The notes under the pieces were generated by a model, which searched no databases, was not told the DNA's origin, and was given only the letters and a program-made list of their open reading frames with translations. From an uncultured Poribacteria bacterium (GTDB lineage: Bacteria > Poribacteria > WGA-4E > WGA-3G): 64,000 nt of DNA. The translations under genes were made by a program, and so were the position numbers. The stretch spans positions 310,001-374,000 of the forward strand of contig OX638316.1 of assembly GCA_951812525.1 (NCBI GenBank), written 5' to 3'. Positions 26,675 through 36,292 of this stretch are shown one piece after another (the stretch's first letter is position 1; each line of letters opens with the position of its first letter).

Positions 26675-27733
26675 ATGAATAGATTGAAGTCACACGGACT
26701 TCGGTTCGGGCAGAAAAGTTTAAAACGTACATTGCGCTTAGCGATTCTCATAACCGTGGCAACCGCTTATTCCGTTTTTGTCTCTTTACCGACTGCGGAA
26801 GGGTGGACTGTGCTACAAGAACGCGACCCAGACTTTCGGGATTATATGTCTATCACTTTTACGAGCAAGAGTACCGGCTGGGTAGTTGGTGCTGCATCGT
26901 TTGAGGATTTTGAGAATCCAGGTTTCATCGGTTATACCACAGACGGTGGTGCATCATGGCAAAAATCAGAAATCAAAATTGCTGCTGATTTAGCCGAGGT
27001 CTACTTCTTAGACGAGAAACACGGTTGGGCAGTCGGTGCAAACGGTACAATTGTAACAACCAGTAACGGGCAAGATTGGGAACCACAAACAAGCAAAGTC
27101 GGCAACGGACTTAAGGGTATCTACTTCGTTAATGAAGAGGTTGGGTACATCGCAGGAGAGAGTGACACTATTCTCTCTACGAAAAACGGAGGACGTACCT
27201 GGAAAGTGCTCCAAGGTGGTGCGCTCGGTGCCATTGGTGATGACGATGCCAATATGTATAACGCAGTCCAATTCCTTGACGAAGAAACTGGATGGCTTGC
27301 TGGCGTACGCGTTAGCCCCAGCACACAAGGACAAAGTGCCTTAATTCAGAAGACTACAGACGGTGGACAGAGCTGGGTTACCAAAGAAACTGGCAAAGAA
27401 GATATTCTTGAAGACCTTTTCTTCCTCAACCCCTCAATGGGTTGGGCAGTCGGTGAAAACGGTATAATTCTTCACACCGACGACGGTGGTGAGAGTTGGA
27501 CAGAACAAGCCAGCGGCACACCAGAGACACTACGAAGTGTCGGTTTTGCAGATGAGAATAACGGCTGGGCTGCCGGTGGCGACTTTGGCGTTGGTGCCAT
27601 TCTACGTACAACTGATGGTGGCAAAACTTGGGAACTTGAAGACTCTAAGGAAAAATTGGTTAAAGTCTTTGTACTTGATGGAAAAAATGTGTGGTTAGCA
27701 AGTTCCACTGGTGCCATCATGCGAGAAAAATAA
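26675..27733 (+). CDS. YCF48-like/Asp-box beta-propeller secreted protein
   Basis: A 352-residue protein with an N-terminal membrane-targeting segment (LRLAILITVATAYSVFVSL). It has at least six repeats of the type GWAVGANGTIVTTSNGQDWE, GWVVGAASF, GWLAGV and GWAAGGDFG, with Asp-box turns such as STKNGGRTWK and HTDDGGESWT. This is the seven-bladed propeller seen in photosystem II assembly factor YCF48/Hcf136 and BNR proteins. In a non-photosynthetic bacterium it is probably an extracytoplasmic scaffold. AAAGGAG precedes the ATG. Its transcript has a long structured leader, and a hairpin closes the gene 12 bp after the stop. Confidence 0.85.
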   Translation: MNRLKSHGLRFGQKSLKRTLRLAILITVATAYSVFVSLPTAEGWTVLQERDPDFRDYMSITFTSKSTGWVVGAASFEDFENPGFIGYTTDGGASWQKSEIKIAADLAEVYFLDEKHGWAVGANGTIVTTSNGQDWEPQTSKVGNGLKGIYFVNEEVGYIAGESDTILSTKNGGRTWKVLQGGALGAIGDDDANMYNAVQFLDEETGWLAGVRVSPSTQGQSALIQKTTDGGQSWVTKETGKEDILEDLFFLNPSMGWAVGENGIILHTDDGGESWTEQASGTPETLRSVGFADENNGWAAGGDFGVGAILRTTDGGKTWELEDSKEKLVKVFVLDGKNVWLASSTGAIMREK

Positions 27734-27744
27734 AACGAGACATC

Positions 27745-27780
27745 AGGGAGTAGCACCACTTTCCAATTCCACTACTCCCT
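27745..27780 (+). terminator. Hairpin after the propeller gene, probable terminator
   Basis: AGGGAGTAG (27745-27753) and CTACTCCCT (27772-27780) form a perfect 9-bp stem with an 18-nt loop, 12 bp after the stop codon. There is no T-tract, so it may instead stabilise the mRNA 3' end. Confidence 0.45.
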
Positions 27781-27881
27781 AAGTCTACATCTTACACGAA
27801 TACCCAATTGTATGGCAAAGGGTTAGTACCCAACCATGCAACGCTGAATGAATTATCTTTTCTGGAATCGGAGGTATAATT

Positions 27882-29054
27882 TTGGAAACATCCACGTTCG
27901 CGACGCGAATGGATCGATTGGGAACAGAATCTGCATTTGAAGTGCTTGCCAAAGCTAAACAATTAGAGGCACAAGGCAGAAACATCATCCACTTAGAAAT
28001 AGGACAACCGGATTTCCCGACACCGATTAACATCATTGAGGCAGCGTATAAAGCGATGAAGGATGGGCACACCGGCTACTGCCCATCGGCGGGAGTACCG
28101 GAGTTTCGCGAAGTTGTCGCGCAACACATAACAGAGACACGCGGTGTCAACATACACCCAGATGAGGTGACGGTAACACCAGGAGCTAAGCCGATTATCT
28201 TCTTCACCATTCTGGCTTTAATCGATGATGGCGATGAGGTGATTTACCCGGAACCGGGCTTTCCGGTTTATGAATCAGTTATCGACTTCATCGGTGGCAA
28301 AGCCGTGCCGCTGCCTCTTCGCGAGGAAGTAGGTTTCCGATTCCGACTCGAAGACCTCGCCGATGCGATCTCCGACCGAACAAAGCTTTTGATCCTCAAC
28401 TCACCACAGAACCCGACAGGTGGGATCCTAACCCCAGAAGACCTCACAGCCATCGCTGAACTTGCCCAGAAACACAACTTTTATGTGCTGACAGATGAAG
28501 TGTACTCCCGTATCCTGTACGAAGGCAAACACCACAGCGTCATCAACCTTCCCGGTATGAAAGAACGAACAATCCTCATTGAAGGACATTCCAAAACCTA
28601 CGCAATGACAGGATGGCGGTTGGGGTACGGCATCGCTCCGCAAGAAATTGCGGATAAGATTACTCAGTTAACAATCAACTCCAATTCTTGTACTGCAACT
28701 TTTACGCAAATTGCTGGAATAGAAGCATTGACAGGCCCTCAAACGTCCGTTACAGAGATGGTAGAAGAGTTTCAGAAACGGCGTGATGCGATTGTGGGCG
28801 GACTGAACGCTATTGAGGGAGTGAGCTGCATCAAACCGCTTGGGGCGTTCTACGTATTCCCGAATGTTACACAACTTCCTCTTTCGTGCGAGCCACTTGC
28901 TGATTACCTGATGAATGAGGCAGATGTGGCGTTATTGCCCGGCACCGCCTTCGGCAAATACGGCGACGGTTATCTTCGTCTTTCGTATGCGAATTCATTG
29001 GAAAATATCCAAGAGGCATTAGGCAGAATGGAAGCTGCGATTATGAAATTGTAG
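27882..29054 (+). CDS. Class I/II PLP-dependent aminotransferase
   Basis: A 390-residue fold-type I aminotransferase of the aspartate-aminotransferase (AspC/AatA, subgroup I-gamma-like) family. Visible are HLEIGQPDFPTP near residue 34, NSPQNPTGGILT near 172, the DEVYSRILYEG strand near 204, the PLP-binding Lys in EGHSKTYAMTGWRLGYG near 237, and the carboxylate-binding Arg in YLRLSYANS near 369. It transfers amino groups between amino and keto acids, probably aspartate or alanine-type substrates. The start is TTG 27882, with GGAGG ending 7 nt upstream; no in-frame ATG occurs before residue 10. Homoserine kinase follows on the same strand. Confidence 0.9.
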   Translation: METSTFATRMDRLGTESAFEVLAKAKQLEAQGRNIIHLEIGQPDFPTPINIIEAAYKAMKDGHTGYCPSAGVPEFREVVAQHITETRGVNIHPDEVTVTPGAKPIIFFTILALIDDGDEVIYPEPGFPVYESVIDFIGGKAVPLPLREEVGFRFRLEDLADAISDRTKLLILNSPQNPTGGILTPEDLTAIAELAQKHNFYVLTDEVYSRILYEGKHHSVINLPGMKERTILIEGHSKTYAMTGWRLGYGIAPQEIADKITQLTINSNSCTATFTQIAGIEALTGPQTSVTEMVEEFQKRRDAIVGGLNAIEGVSCIKPLGAFYVFPNVTQLPLSCEPLADYLMNEADVALLPGTAFGKYGDGYLRLSYANSLENIQEALGRMEAAIMKL

Positions 29055-29162
29055 CAGCATTGACAGTTATCGGTTGGTAGTCTTCAGTTAAGAGTTTTCA
29101 TTGAGAAAAAATCTCGTGTGACTGACAATTCAACCCGACAATTAACAATAGGAATTTCTTGT

Positions 29163-30110
29163 ATGCCTCAAACCTCTAACAGCGAACTAAGCGAAAAAGT
29201 TATTGCCCGTATTCCTGCAAGCACGACAAACTTGGGTCCTGGCTTTGATGTGCTGGGACTCGCCCTACAACTTTATAGCACTGTTACATTGGAAGCATCC
29301 AAAACCGACACTGAAGTCATTGTGAACGGTGTAGATGCTGATAAAATACCGAGTACACCGGAACATGTCGCGTTTCAAGCAGTAGAATTAGTTTTCAATC
29401 GAAGCGGTACAAAACCTCCTAAGGGCTTCAAATTACACATAGATAATGGAATACCCGCAATTCGTGGATTAGGCGGCAGTGGTACAGCCATTCTTGGTGG
29501 ATTGCTAACGGCAAACGTCCTATGTGGCACGCCATTCTCTGATGCAGAACTTCTCAATTTCGCGACAGAAATAGAAGGGCATCCCGACAACGTGGCGGCT
29601 TCTTTATACGGTGGTATTGTCGTCTCAGCACAGGAAAACGGACAAGTACACACTGTTCAGTTAGCGTGTCCACCTGAACTTTCAATTGTGCTCGCAATCC
29701 CGGATTTTCCGGTTTCAACGAAACAAGCGCGAGCGGTTCTACCAAAGTCAGTGGACTTCGCGGATGCTATCCACAATACGAGTCGCAGTACTCTATTAAT
29801 TGCCAGCATTGTTACCGGTCAATTTGAAATGTTGAGAGTCGCCATGAATGACAGGCTGCATCAGCCATACCGTGCTTCACTAATTCCAGGATTTAACGAT
29901 GTAGCTGAAGCGGCTATCTCCGCTGGTGCGCTCAGCGTCGCGTTGAGTGGTGCGGGCCCGACTGTAGCGGCTTATTGTATAGAACACGATGAACAAATCG
30001 CTAAACAGATGCAGACTGTCTTCAACATGCATCAAACAGTGTCCGATATTAAGATTCTGAAGTCAGATGCCGATGGGGCGAATGTGAAAATTCTGCGTTC
30101 CAGTGCATAG
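29163..30110 (+). CDS. thrB: Homoserine kinase
   Basis: About 315 residues of a GHMP kinase. It shows ARIPASTTNLGPGFDVLGLAL at the N-terminus, the phosphate loop AIRGLGGSGTAILGGL and the C-terminal GALSVALSGAGPTVAA. It phosphorylates homoserine in threonine synthesis. The P-loop is GLGGSGT where most homologues have GLGSSAA, a mild variation. The ATG at 29163 has AGGA 10 nt upstream; a GTG at 29118 would add 15 residues but lacks a ribosome site. It follows the aminotransferase gene and precedes a P-type-ATPase-like gene by 49 bp. Confidence 0.9.
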   Translation: MPQTSNSELSEKVIARIPASTTNLGPGFDVLGLALQLYSTVTLEASKTDTEVIVNGVDADKIPSTPEHVAFQAVELVFNRSGTKPPKGFKLHIDNGIPAIRGLGGSGTAILGGLLTANVLCGTPFSDAELLNFATEIEGHPDNVAASLYGGIVVSAQENGQVHTVQLACPPELSIVLAIPDFPVSTKQARAVLPKSVDFADAIHNTSRSTLLIASIVTGQFEMLRVAMNDRLHQPYRASLIPGFNDVAEAAISAGALSVALSGAGPTVAAYCIEHDEQIAKQMQTVFNMHQTVSDIKILKSDADGANVKILRSSA

Positions 30111-30159
30111 GTGATGGGAGTTTTCCGAGTTTTTAACACCTTGTGTTCATAAAAAAACG

Positions 30160-33030
30160 ATGTCAAATTTTCACACGGAAAACATTGCATCCATATTGAA
30201 TAGATTCAACTCCAACATGGATCAGGGGTTGAGTGTGGACGCCGTCCAGAGAGCGGAAACGCAATACGGCAAGAATGAACTGGATCCAACGGAAAAACCT
30301 TTTTCCTTTAAGGCGTTTTTTCAACCTTTCCTCACATGGCGCACCCTCGTCTTGACGCTAACCATACTTATTTTAATCATCTCCTTCGTTAATGGCGCAA
30401 GCGGCATTAATCTCTACACAATCGGGGCTGTTGGGATCCTGCTGGTTATGCATATTGGCTGGGCATACGTAACAGATCGCCGCAATCGCAGTCGGGATGA
30501 CAGCATACGTCAACTTATGGTCCACAGTATCAGGGTCATTCGACAAGGGAAAATTGACAAATGCGCACCACGAGACATCGTGCCGGGCGATTTACTCACT
30601 TTCAACGCAGGGGACTACGTTCCAGCTGATGCCCGAATTATCGAATCCGAGGGTCTAACGATTGACGAATCAGCACTCTTTGGTACTGAGGAACCAGTTG
30701 CAAAGACGAGCACCGATATTTCCGATCCTGCTGTACCACCACAAAGACAGAAAAACATGGCATTTGCTGGAACGTATGTTACAGCAGGACACGGCTTTGC
30801 GATTGTGGTACAGACGGGAAAAGATTTAGAAATGTGGAAGCAACGTCGCGATGTGCGTCCGCCTATCATCCCGTACACCTTAGCCGAAAACGAGATCCAA
30901 AGCCTGCACACCGCTATGAAAGTAGCAGGCGTGGTAATTGCTGGCGTAGCCGTGGGAGTTGCATGGTGGTTTGAATATCAAGATCAGACAACCGATTGGT
31001 ATGCCTTGACCCACCTCGGCGTACTGTTTATCCTTGCATCTGCTTCACATGATGTTATTTCCCTACTTCGGCTATCTTTCTCTCAACACGCCGAAAAATT
31101 GTTGGAAAAAGGCGTTATACTACGAAATCCAAATAGCATTGAAAAACTGAGCCGCATTACTGCCTTTTGCGCCAATGAAAATGGTCTCTCTACCACACGC
31201 GCCCTGACGATTTCTAATCTCTTTGTAGATGAACAACTAATTGACGGTAACACGTGGCAAACATGGTTAGACTCCCTGCAACACTTCACACCTACAGAAC
31301 GACAAGAAACAATCGCTGCAATGCCGTCTGGCGGGAAAATCCCACAAGGTGCCTCACACTTAGTGTTTACAGCCGCTCTCGGTACCTACGGCGGACAGCA
31401 GTCGGATAATTCCGAGTTCTTTAATATCGAAGAAAACTGGGAAATCGAGCAGTTTGAGGGAGCATCTTCACTACAAGCGGTAATCCATAAGGCAATGGAA
31501 GAGCTCGGCTACCAACCAGATACCCTAAGTGCCAAACTTCCGTTGGTAAATTCATACCCTTCCACGCGTAATTATGGGTACCACATGCAAGTGTTCGAGT
31601 CAGGTCCAGAAAACTATCTCAATGTCATCTTTGGGGAAGGACAAACGGTGCTTGACACCTGTGCGTACGTGCTCATTGACGGCGAAATTGAACCCATGTT
31701 AGACAATCGCTACGAAAGGTACTACGAGGTCATTGACTACCTGCTCACTACCAGAGCCCAGATTTACGGGGTTGCCTTCCACTCCTCGGATGTTATTCTG
31801 AAACCACAGGAGATGGAAGACAATGCAATTTTCTTAGGGTTTATCGCCCTCTCTGTCAGTAATGGTGAACAGACGAAATCGGTCCTGAAATCCAGTCTTG
31901 ATACCGGACTTAAAGTCATTCTCATGGCAGAGGATAAAAAACAACAAACGATTGATTTCGCGAAGGACCTTGGGTTGATTCACAATCGAAAATCAGTTGT
32001 ATCAAGTGAAGAACTCGATGAAGTTCCGCGCGAACAATTCGATGCCCAGACCTCAAAATGGCTGGCTTACTCTCAACCGACATCAGAACAGCGTCGGAAT
32101 ATTGTCCTGAGTTTGAAACGCCAGGGACATGCTCTCGGGTTCCTCGGTGAAAATAAATCTGATTTACGGGCGATGAATATCGCCAATATCACGCTTGCGG
32201 ATAACACTAAGGCACCGCACGTCGTACAAGCTCTTGCCGATGGGCTAATCGACAAAAAGGGCTTCCAAGCAGTGAGAGATGGATTGCTTTACGCGCGCGA
32301 AGCATATCATAATATAGCAGGTTTCCTAAGGTGGAGTTTCTCGTGTACGCTCTCCTTGCTATTAACCCTTACCCTTGGAACAGTTTTGCATTACCTCTAT
32401 AAACTGCCGATGCCTTTGACATTAACACAGATAATTTGGGTACAATTTCTCTTAACCCTACTACCTTCATTAGGTGTAGGCACTGAAAAAATATTCGCCG
32501 ACGAAAAACACCACCGTCCGACCCTATTTTCGGCTTCACGCTTCCTTTCCAGAACAACACCTGTGGATATCATTTGCCGTTCTGTAACCATCAGTCTGAT
32601 GACAATTATTTCCTTTTTTCTTCTGCTTTGGCACTCCGCTGCGCTGTCTGATCCACTTGGCGTCTCGACCTTACTAAGAGATGTATTTTCGACTTCAAAT
32701 TCGGCAGATCAAAATGCTGCGGATATCTCAGTAGCACGAACAGTAGCATGTACCACGCTTATTTTTACGCAATTGACGACCTGCTGGCAAACGCTGCGCT
32801 ATCCATGGGAATCGCTCTTTCAGAGGATGTTTGCGAACACTCGACTCTTTATTATCCTACTTGCTGTTATTGGACTTCACCTGATTGCTGTCTATGTCGA
32901 ACCTATTAGACAAGTCCTAGGAATGGCACATCTCAAATGGGAATGGCAATGGGCACTTCTGTTCAGCTTGATTTTGTTCTTTTTGCCGTTAAATCTGGCG
33001 ATAAATGCCCAGCCCGATGATGATTATTAA
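30160..33030 (+). CDS. P-type ATPase-like protein lacking catalytic motifs
   Basis: A 956-residue protein with the full layout of a P2-type cation ATPase: N-terminal domain, two TM pairs, A domain, P/N domains and a C-terminal TM bundle. Every catalytic signature is replaced in register. TGES reads GTEE (DESALFGTEEPVAK, 169 on); the PEGLP region is SASHDVI; the phosphorylation site DKTGT is NENGL (CANENGLSTT, N339 at the aspartate position); the KGAPE nucleotide site is FGEGQ; the GDGVND hinge is GENKSD (663-668). The frame is intact and TM segments are strongly hydrophobic, so this looks like a maintained pseudoenzyme rather than a decaying gene. It may be a sensor, scaffold or transport regulator; role unknown. 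Confidence 0.8.
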   Translation: MSNFHTENIASILNRFNSNMDQGLSVDAVQRAETQYGKNELDPTEKPFSFKAFFQPFLTWRTLVLTLTILILIISFVNGASGINLYTIGAVGILLVMHIGWAYVTDRRNRSRDDSIRQLMVHSIRVIRQGKIDKCAPRDIVPGDLLTFNAGDYVPADARIIESEGLTIDESALFGTEEPVAKTSTDISDPAVPPQRQKNMAFAGTYVTAGHGFAIVVQTGKDLEMWKQRRDVRPPIIPYTLAENEIQSLHTAMKVAGVVIAGVAVGVAWWFEYQDQTTDWYALTHLGVLFILASASHDVISLLRLSFSQHAEKLLEKGVILRNPNSIEKLSRITAFCANENGLSTTRALTISNLFVDEQLIDGNTWQTWLDSLQHFTPTERQETIAAMPSGGKIPQGASHLVFTAALGTYGGQQSDNSEFFNIEENWEIEQFEGASSLQAVIHKAMEELGYQPDTLSAKLPLVNSYPSTRNYGYHMQVFESGPENYLNVIFGEGQTVLDTCAYVLIDGEIEPMLDNRYERYYEVIDYLLTTRAQIYGVAFHSSDVILKPQEMEDNAIFLGFIALSVSNGEQTKSVLKSSLDTGLKVILMAEDKKQQTIDFAKDLGLIHNRKSVVSSEELDEVPREQFDAQTSKWLAYSQPTSEQRRNIVLSLKRQGHALGFLGENKSDLRAMNIANITLADNTKAPHVVQALADGLIDKKGFQAVRDGLLYAREAYHNIAGFLRWSFSCTLSLLLTLTLGTVLHYLYKLPMPLTLTQIIWVQFLLTLLPSLGVGTEKIFADEKHHRPTLFSASRFLSRTTPVDIICRSVTISLMTIISFFLLLWHSAALSDPLGVSTLLRDVFSTSNSADQNAADISVARTVACTTLIFTQLTTCWQTLRYPWESLFQRMFANTRLFIILLAVIGLHLIAVYVEPIRQVLGMAHLKWEWQWALLFSLILFFLPLNLAINAQPDDDY

Positions 33031-33090
33031 AGCGTCTGGTTTGCTTTGTGCTGGAAGGAGAAGGATTGGCTGATGGATAGCACAAGCCAA

Positions 33091-35070
33091 TTAGACCCAA
33101 AATCCATAGGTAGGGATTCCCACAATAATTCCAAGGATTGTCCAGAGACTGCCCACTATAAATTCTCCCAAGATTAACCCTAAAAAGAATGGGGCTATTT
33201 TGCGATGCCTCACCACACCACCGTACTGAAGAATAAGCCATTTGATTAGCCAACTCATGAAAAGGCAACTCCACGTAACGTTCATTCCCCAACTCGTGGA
33301 GATAGCAAATCCGGCAGGATGAAATGGCCACCACACAAACCGCATCCGAAAAAACATCAGCACTGTTGTTAAGAGAAAACCGAGACCCATAAACCCACTT
33401 TCAGGAATGAGTGTTTCTGCAGGTGCTTGCATCCACCCTGCGAGGCGGCGATACGGTTCTATGCCGAAAGCACTCAGAGAGGGCCAATAGGCACGTACCT
33501 CCATACCCAATCGATAACCGCGGTCAATGAGTGCCCAAAATCCTGCCAATGAACCTAAGATAGTCGCGAGCGTTAAGGCAAAGATGATACGATGCATTGT
33601 CATGTTCGTCCGCTCCATGATTTTGAAACCTTCCAATTGGTGTGGCATTGGATGGCTCCGATGGGCACGATTGATGAACCAAAACATGGAGAACATAATA
33701 AGATTGCCTCTTCCCAATCGGCGTGTGCCGACGGTGCGCGTCAATATTTCATCAGGGCCGGAATAGTGTAAGTCATGTACAGGGGTGCCTAACTCGGCAC
33801 GCATTCGAGTTATAGCGATGGAAATCATATAATAGATTACGAAAAATGCGAACATCACCCACAACTCAGCACCGCCATAGTAACAGAAAACTACAAGGAA
33901 CACCATCACTAAGATGAGACAGACCGTCGCACCCCGATAGGACATTGGTTCAGATGTATCGCGCCCTGCGGCAATAGATTCAGCATTACCCTGTTGGGTA
34001 TCCATTCCGAGAACAGTCTTTCCAACGTGCAAAAGATGTCGCCGACTCGCCCAAATTGCTAAAACACACAGCGCAAGATAACCACCTGATGCCTGCTCAT
34101 TCATGTATGGAAAGCGCGGGAGACTGCGGAGTCCAAGGGCAGCACCGAGAACACGCATAAATCGCCAATACCAAAAGAAAAACCAACACGAAAACGAAAG
34201 GTCCAGCGGAATAAAGAAACCGAGTCCAATAGCAAACGGATAGAGTGAAAATGGGATCCTACCCATAGCGTTCCAAGGACTCTCCGTAAAGATTTGAAAA
34301 CTGCGGACACGCGTCCTCAGCTCTGGTAAAATCGGATAGAGAAAGTTGACACCATTCCAAAGTGCAAGTGCACCCGCAATCCCGAAGCCGAGCCACATCA
34401 ACTTGTTCTGAAAGAGGCGATTCTGCGGTGTTTCCGTCAACTGGAGCGGAAGTTGAATGATAGGGTAGCTCAGTTTCTCATGTTCGATCCACTGTTTTCG
34501 GACAATTATATTGATGCAAAGCATACCGAAAATCAACACAGTAATAAAAGCCGTCCACCAGAGTACAGGTGTTGCCCATCCGAGTAAAGTTCTAACCGTA
34601 TAAAGGGGCAGCTCCCCTTCGTAATAGCCGTATAAAAGTGAAGTGTCACTAACAGTGAGCCACTCTGGAAGAAACGGAACAAACAACTGCTGCCACTCAT
34701 TTTCTGGTGTTGCGAATCGGAAGGCGTGTCCGAGCATCGGCACCAAAATCTCAAGCATATCGTGACCAGTGATACCTGAAGCAATAGAAAGCATCAGGTA
34801 AACAACGACCAATTCGCTCTGCACCAACGTCAATCTTGGCAGGAAACGCCGGAGCAATTGGTTCACACCGATCACCAAGAACAGGCTAAAGATCACATTA
34901 AAAAAAAGTGAAATTGTTACAGGATGACCCGAATACCGGATAACTTCCATCTCAATAACCCAATAGCAGTTAATGGGTATTAGGATAACAGCAATAAGTA
35001 TAGATTTGAGTGTGACACCGTGGGCAGGAACTTGAGATGTGACTAACGAAGGGGAAGTTTCAACTCCCAT
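33091..35070 (-). CDS. Polytopic membrane protein, DUF6785-like
   Basis: A 659-residue integral membrane protein with about a dozen hydrophobic segments (for example LFFNVIFSLFLVIGVNQLL and the C-terminal FLGLILGEFIVGSLWTILG). Conserved-looking loops include SGITGHDMLEILVPMLGHA near residue 97 and an ELGTPVHDLHYSGPDEI loop near 425. It resembles the DUF6785/DUF6784 proteins common in Planctomycetes and Poribacteria, which recall oligopeptide-type permeases in topology, but the substrate is unknown. It converges with the P-type-like gene and has its own predicted promoter at 35186-35214. Confidence 0.7.
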   Translation of the reverse strand: MGVETSPSLVTSQVPAHGVTLKSILIAVILIPINCYWVIEMEVIRYSGHPVTISLFFNVIFSLFLVIGVNQLLRRFLPRLTLVQSELVVVYLMLSIASGITGHDMLEILVPMLGHAFRFATPENEWQQLFVPFLPEWLTVSDTSLLYGYYEGELPLYTVRTLLGWATPVLWWTAFITVLIFGMLCINIIVRKQWIEHEKLSYPIIQLPLQLTETPQNRLFQNKLMWLGFGIAGALALWNGVNFLYPILPELRTRVRSFQIFTESPWNAMGRIPFSLYPFAIGLGFFIPLDLSFSCWFFFWYWRFMRVLGAALGLRSLPRFPYMNEQASGGYLALCVLAIWASRRHLLHVGKTVLGMDTQQGNAESIAAGRDTSEPMSYRGATVCLILVMVFLVVFCYYGGAELWVMFAFFVIYYMISIAITRMRAELGTPVHDLHYSGPDEILTRTVGTRRLGRGNLIMFSMFWFINRAHRSHPMPHQLEGFKIMERTNMTMHRIIFALTLATILGSLAGFWALIDRGYRLGMEVRAYWPSLSAFGIEPYRRLAGWMQAPAETLIPESGFMGLGFLLTTVLMFFRMRFVWWPFHPAGFAISTSWGMNVTWSCLFMSWLIKWLILQYGGVVRHRKIAPFFLGLILGEFIVGSLWTILGIIVGIPTYGFWV

Positions 35071-35185
35071 ATAAAATTCGGCTCCAGTGAATGCAAGATG
35101 ATTTCGATGTGCGCAGCGGGTTGACTGGCAGACGTGCCTCGCTTAAACTTATGTTCTACAGCAGGCTTCCATGTATACTAGAATA

Positions 35186-35214
35186 AATTTATCACACAAC
35201 TCATAACATGTCAA
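35186..35214 (-). promoter_or_regulatory. Promoter for the polytopic membrane-protein gene
   Basis: Read leftwards: TTGACA (35214-35209), a 17-nt spacer and TAAATT (35191-35186), about 110 nt before the ATG at 35070. The -35 is perfect and the -10 is weak. The rest of 35071-35396 holds no gene; a TATAAT at 35323-35328 may serve uppS in the other direction. Confidence 0.5.
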
Positions 35215-35396
35215 TTTTTAATAGCAGTTAGCCAAAACCAAACTGGGACATCGCTAAGGCGCAGCAATCTGGTGCCGAGGTAATAGTCGTAAAATAGACT
35301 TTTCTTTATAACTTCTCCATGTTATAATAAATACGTAATACCGGTTTGCAAGCTGCACCTAATTCGCAACTTGCCACAGCAAATCAGGACGCGAGT

Positions 35397-36200
35397 ATGA
35401 ACCCATTCCGCTACATTAAAAACCGAATCGAGAGATTTTTTTACAACGCTTATCAGAAGCGTTTGGAATCTGAAGCGAGTAGGTGGACTATTCCACGTCA
35501 TATCGGCGTAATCCTTGATGGAAATCGCCGTTACGCTAAAGCAAGCGGACTTGATAATATTATCAAAGGACACTATGAAGGTGCGGACAAGTTAGAAGAG
35601 GTTTTGCACTGGTGCGATGAATTGGGCGTTGAGATTTTTTCTATCTGGATTTTCTCGCTTGATAACTTTAAACGCGCAGCGCATGAAGTAGAAGGTATTC
35701 TGGGGCTTATTGAAGGAAAAATGCGTGAACTTCCCACAATTGAGGGACTCCATACAAATCAGATTAAAGTGCGCGCAATGGGGCAAATAGAATTGTTACC
35801 ACCGAGCCTGCAAGAAGCGATTCGTCAAGCGGAAGAGGCAACACGAGATTATGAGAAATTTATCTTAAATGTCGCCGTTGCTTATGGAGGACGAGAAGAA
35901 ATTATAGAGGCATTTCGCGGACACCTAAAAGCGGAAAGTGAAAGCGGAAAAACGATCCGTCAAATCGCCGACGAACTCACTGTGGACAAGATAACGCCTT
36001 ATTTATATACCTCAAACCTACCAGATCCTGAGCTTATTATTCGCACCAGTGGAGAGGTGCGATTATCAGGATTTTTACTGTGGCAGAGCGTTTACTCAGA
36101 ATTCTATTTCTGCGATACATATTGGCCATCGTTTCGGAAAATCGATTTCCTCCGCGCCTTGCGTGCCTATAGTCAACGCAAGCGGCGATTTGGAAAATAA
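35397..36200 (+). CDS. uppS: Isoprenyl (undecaprenyl) diphosphate synthase
   Basis: About 267 residues of cis-prenyltransferase, which makes the C55 lipid carrier for peptidoglycan and other envelope polymers. The catalytic region is HIGVILDGNRRYAKASG near residue 37-53, followed by SIWIFSLDNFKR, and the C-terminal pyrophosphate site is RTSGEVRLSGFLLWQSVYSE (RxSGExRxSxFxxWQ). The N-terminus carries about 35 extra basic residues (NRIERFFYNAYQKRLE), probably membrane-facing. A TTG at 35346 extends the frame but ATG 35397 is preferred. One difference from most UppS is GEVRL in place of GExRISNF-type wording. Confidence 0.92.
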   Translation: MNPFRYIKNRIERFFYNAYQKRLESEASRWTIPRHIGVILDGNRRYAKASGLDNIIKGHYEGADKLEEVLHWCDELGVEIFSIWIFSLDNFKRAAHEVEGILGLIEGKMRELPTIEGLHTNQIKVRAMGQIELLPPSLQEAIRQAEEATRDYEKFILNVAVAYGGREEIIEAFRGHLKAESESGKTIRQIADELTVDKITPYLYTSNLPDPELIIRTSGEVRLSGFLLWQSVYSEFYFCDTYWPSFRKIDFLRALRAYSQRKRRFGK

Positions 36201-36292
36201 AACGCGCTCACGGTTCTCTGTCGAGGATTGCGCAAGTTTGTTATATTCTTTATTCCGATTTCTCAGATACACAGATGAAAAGGAACGAACGC

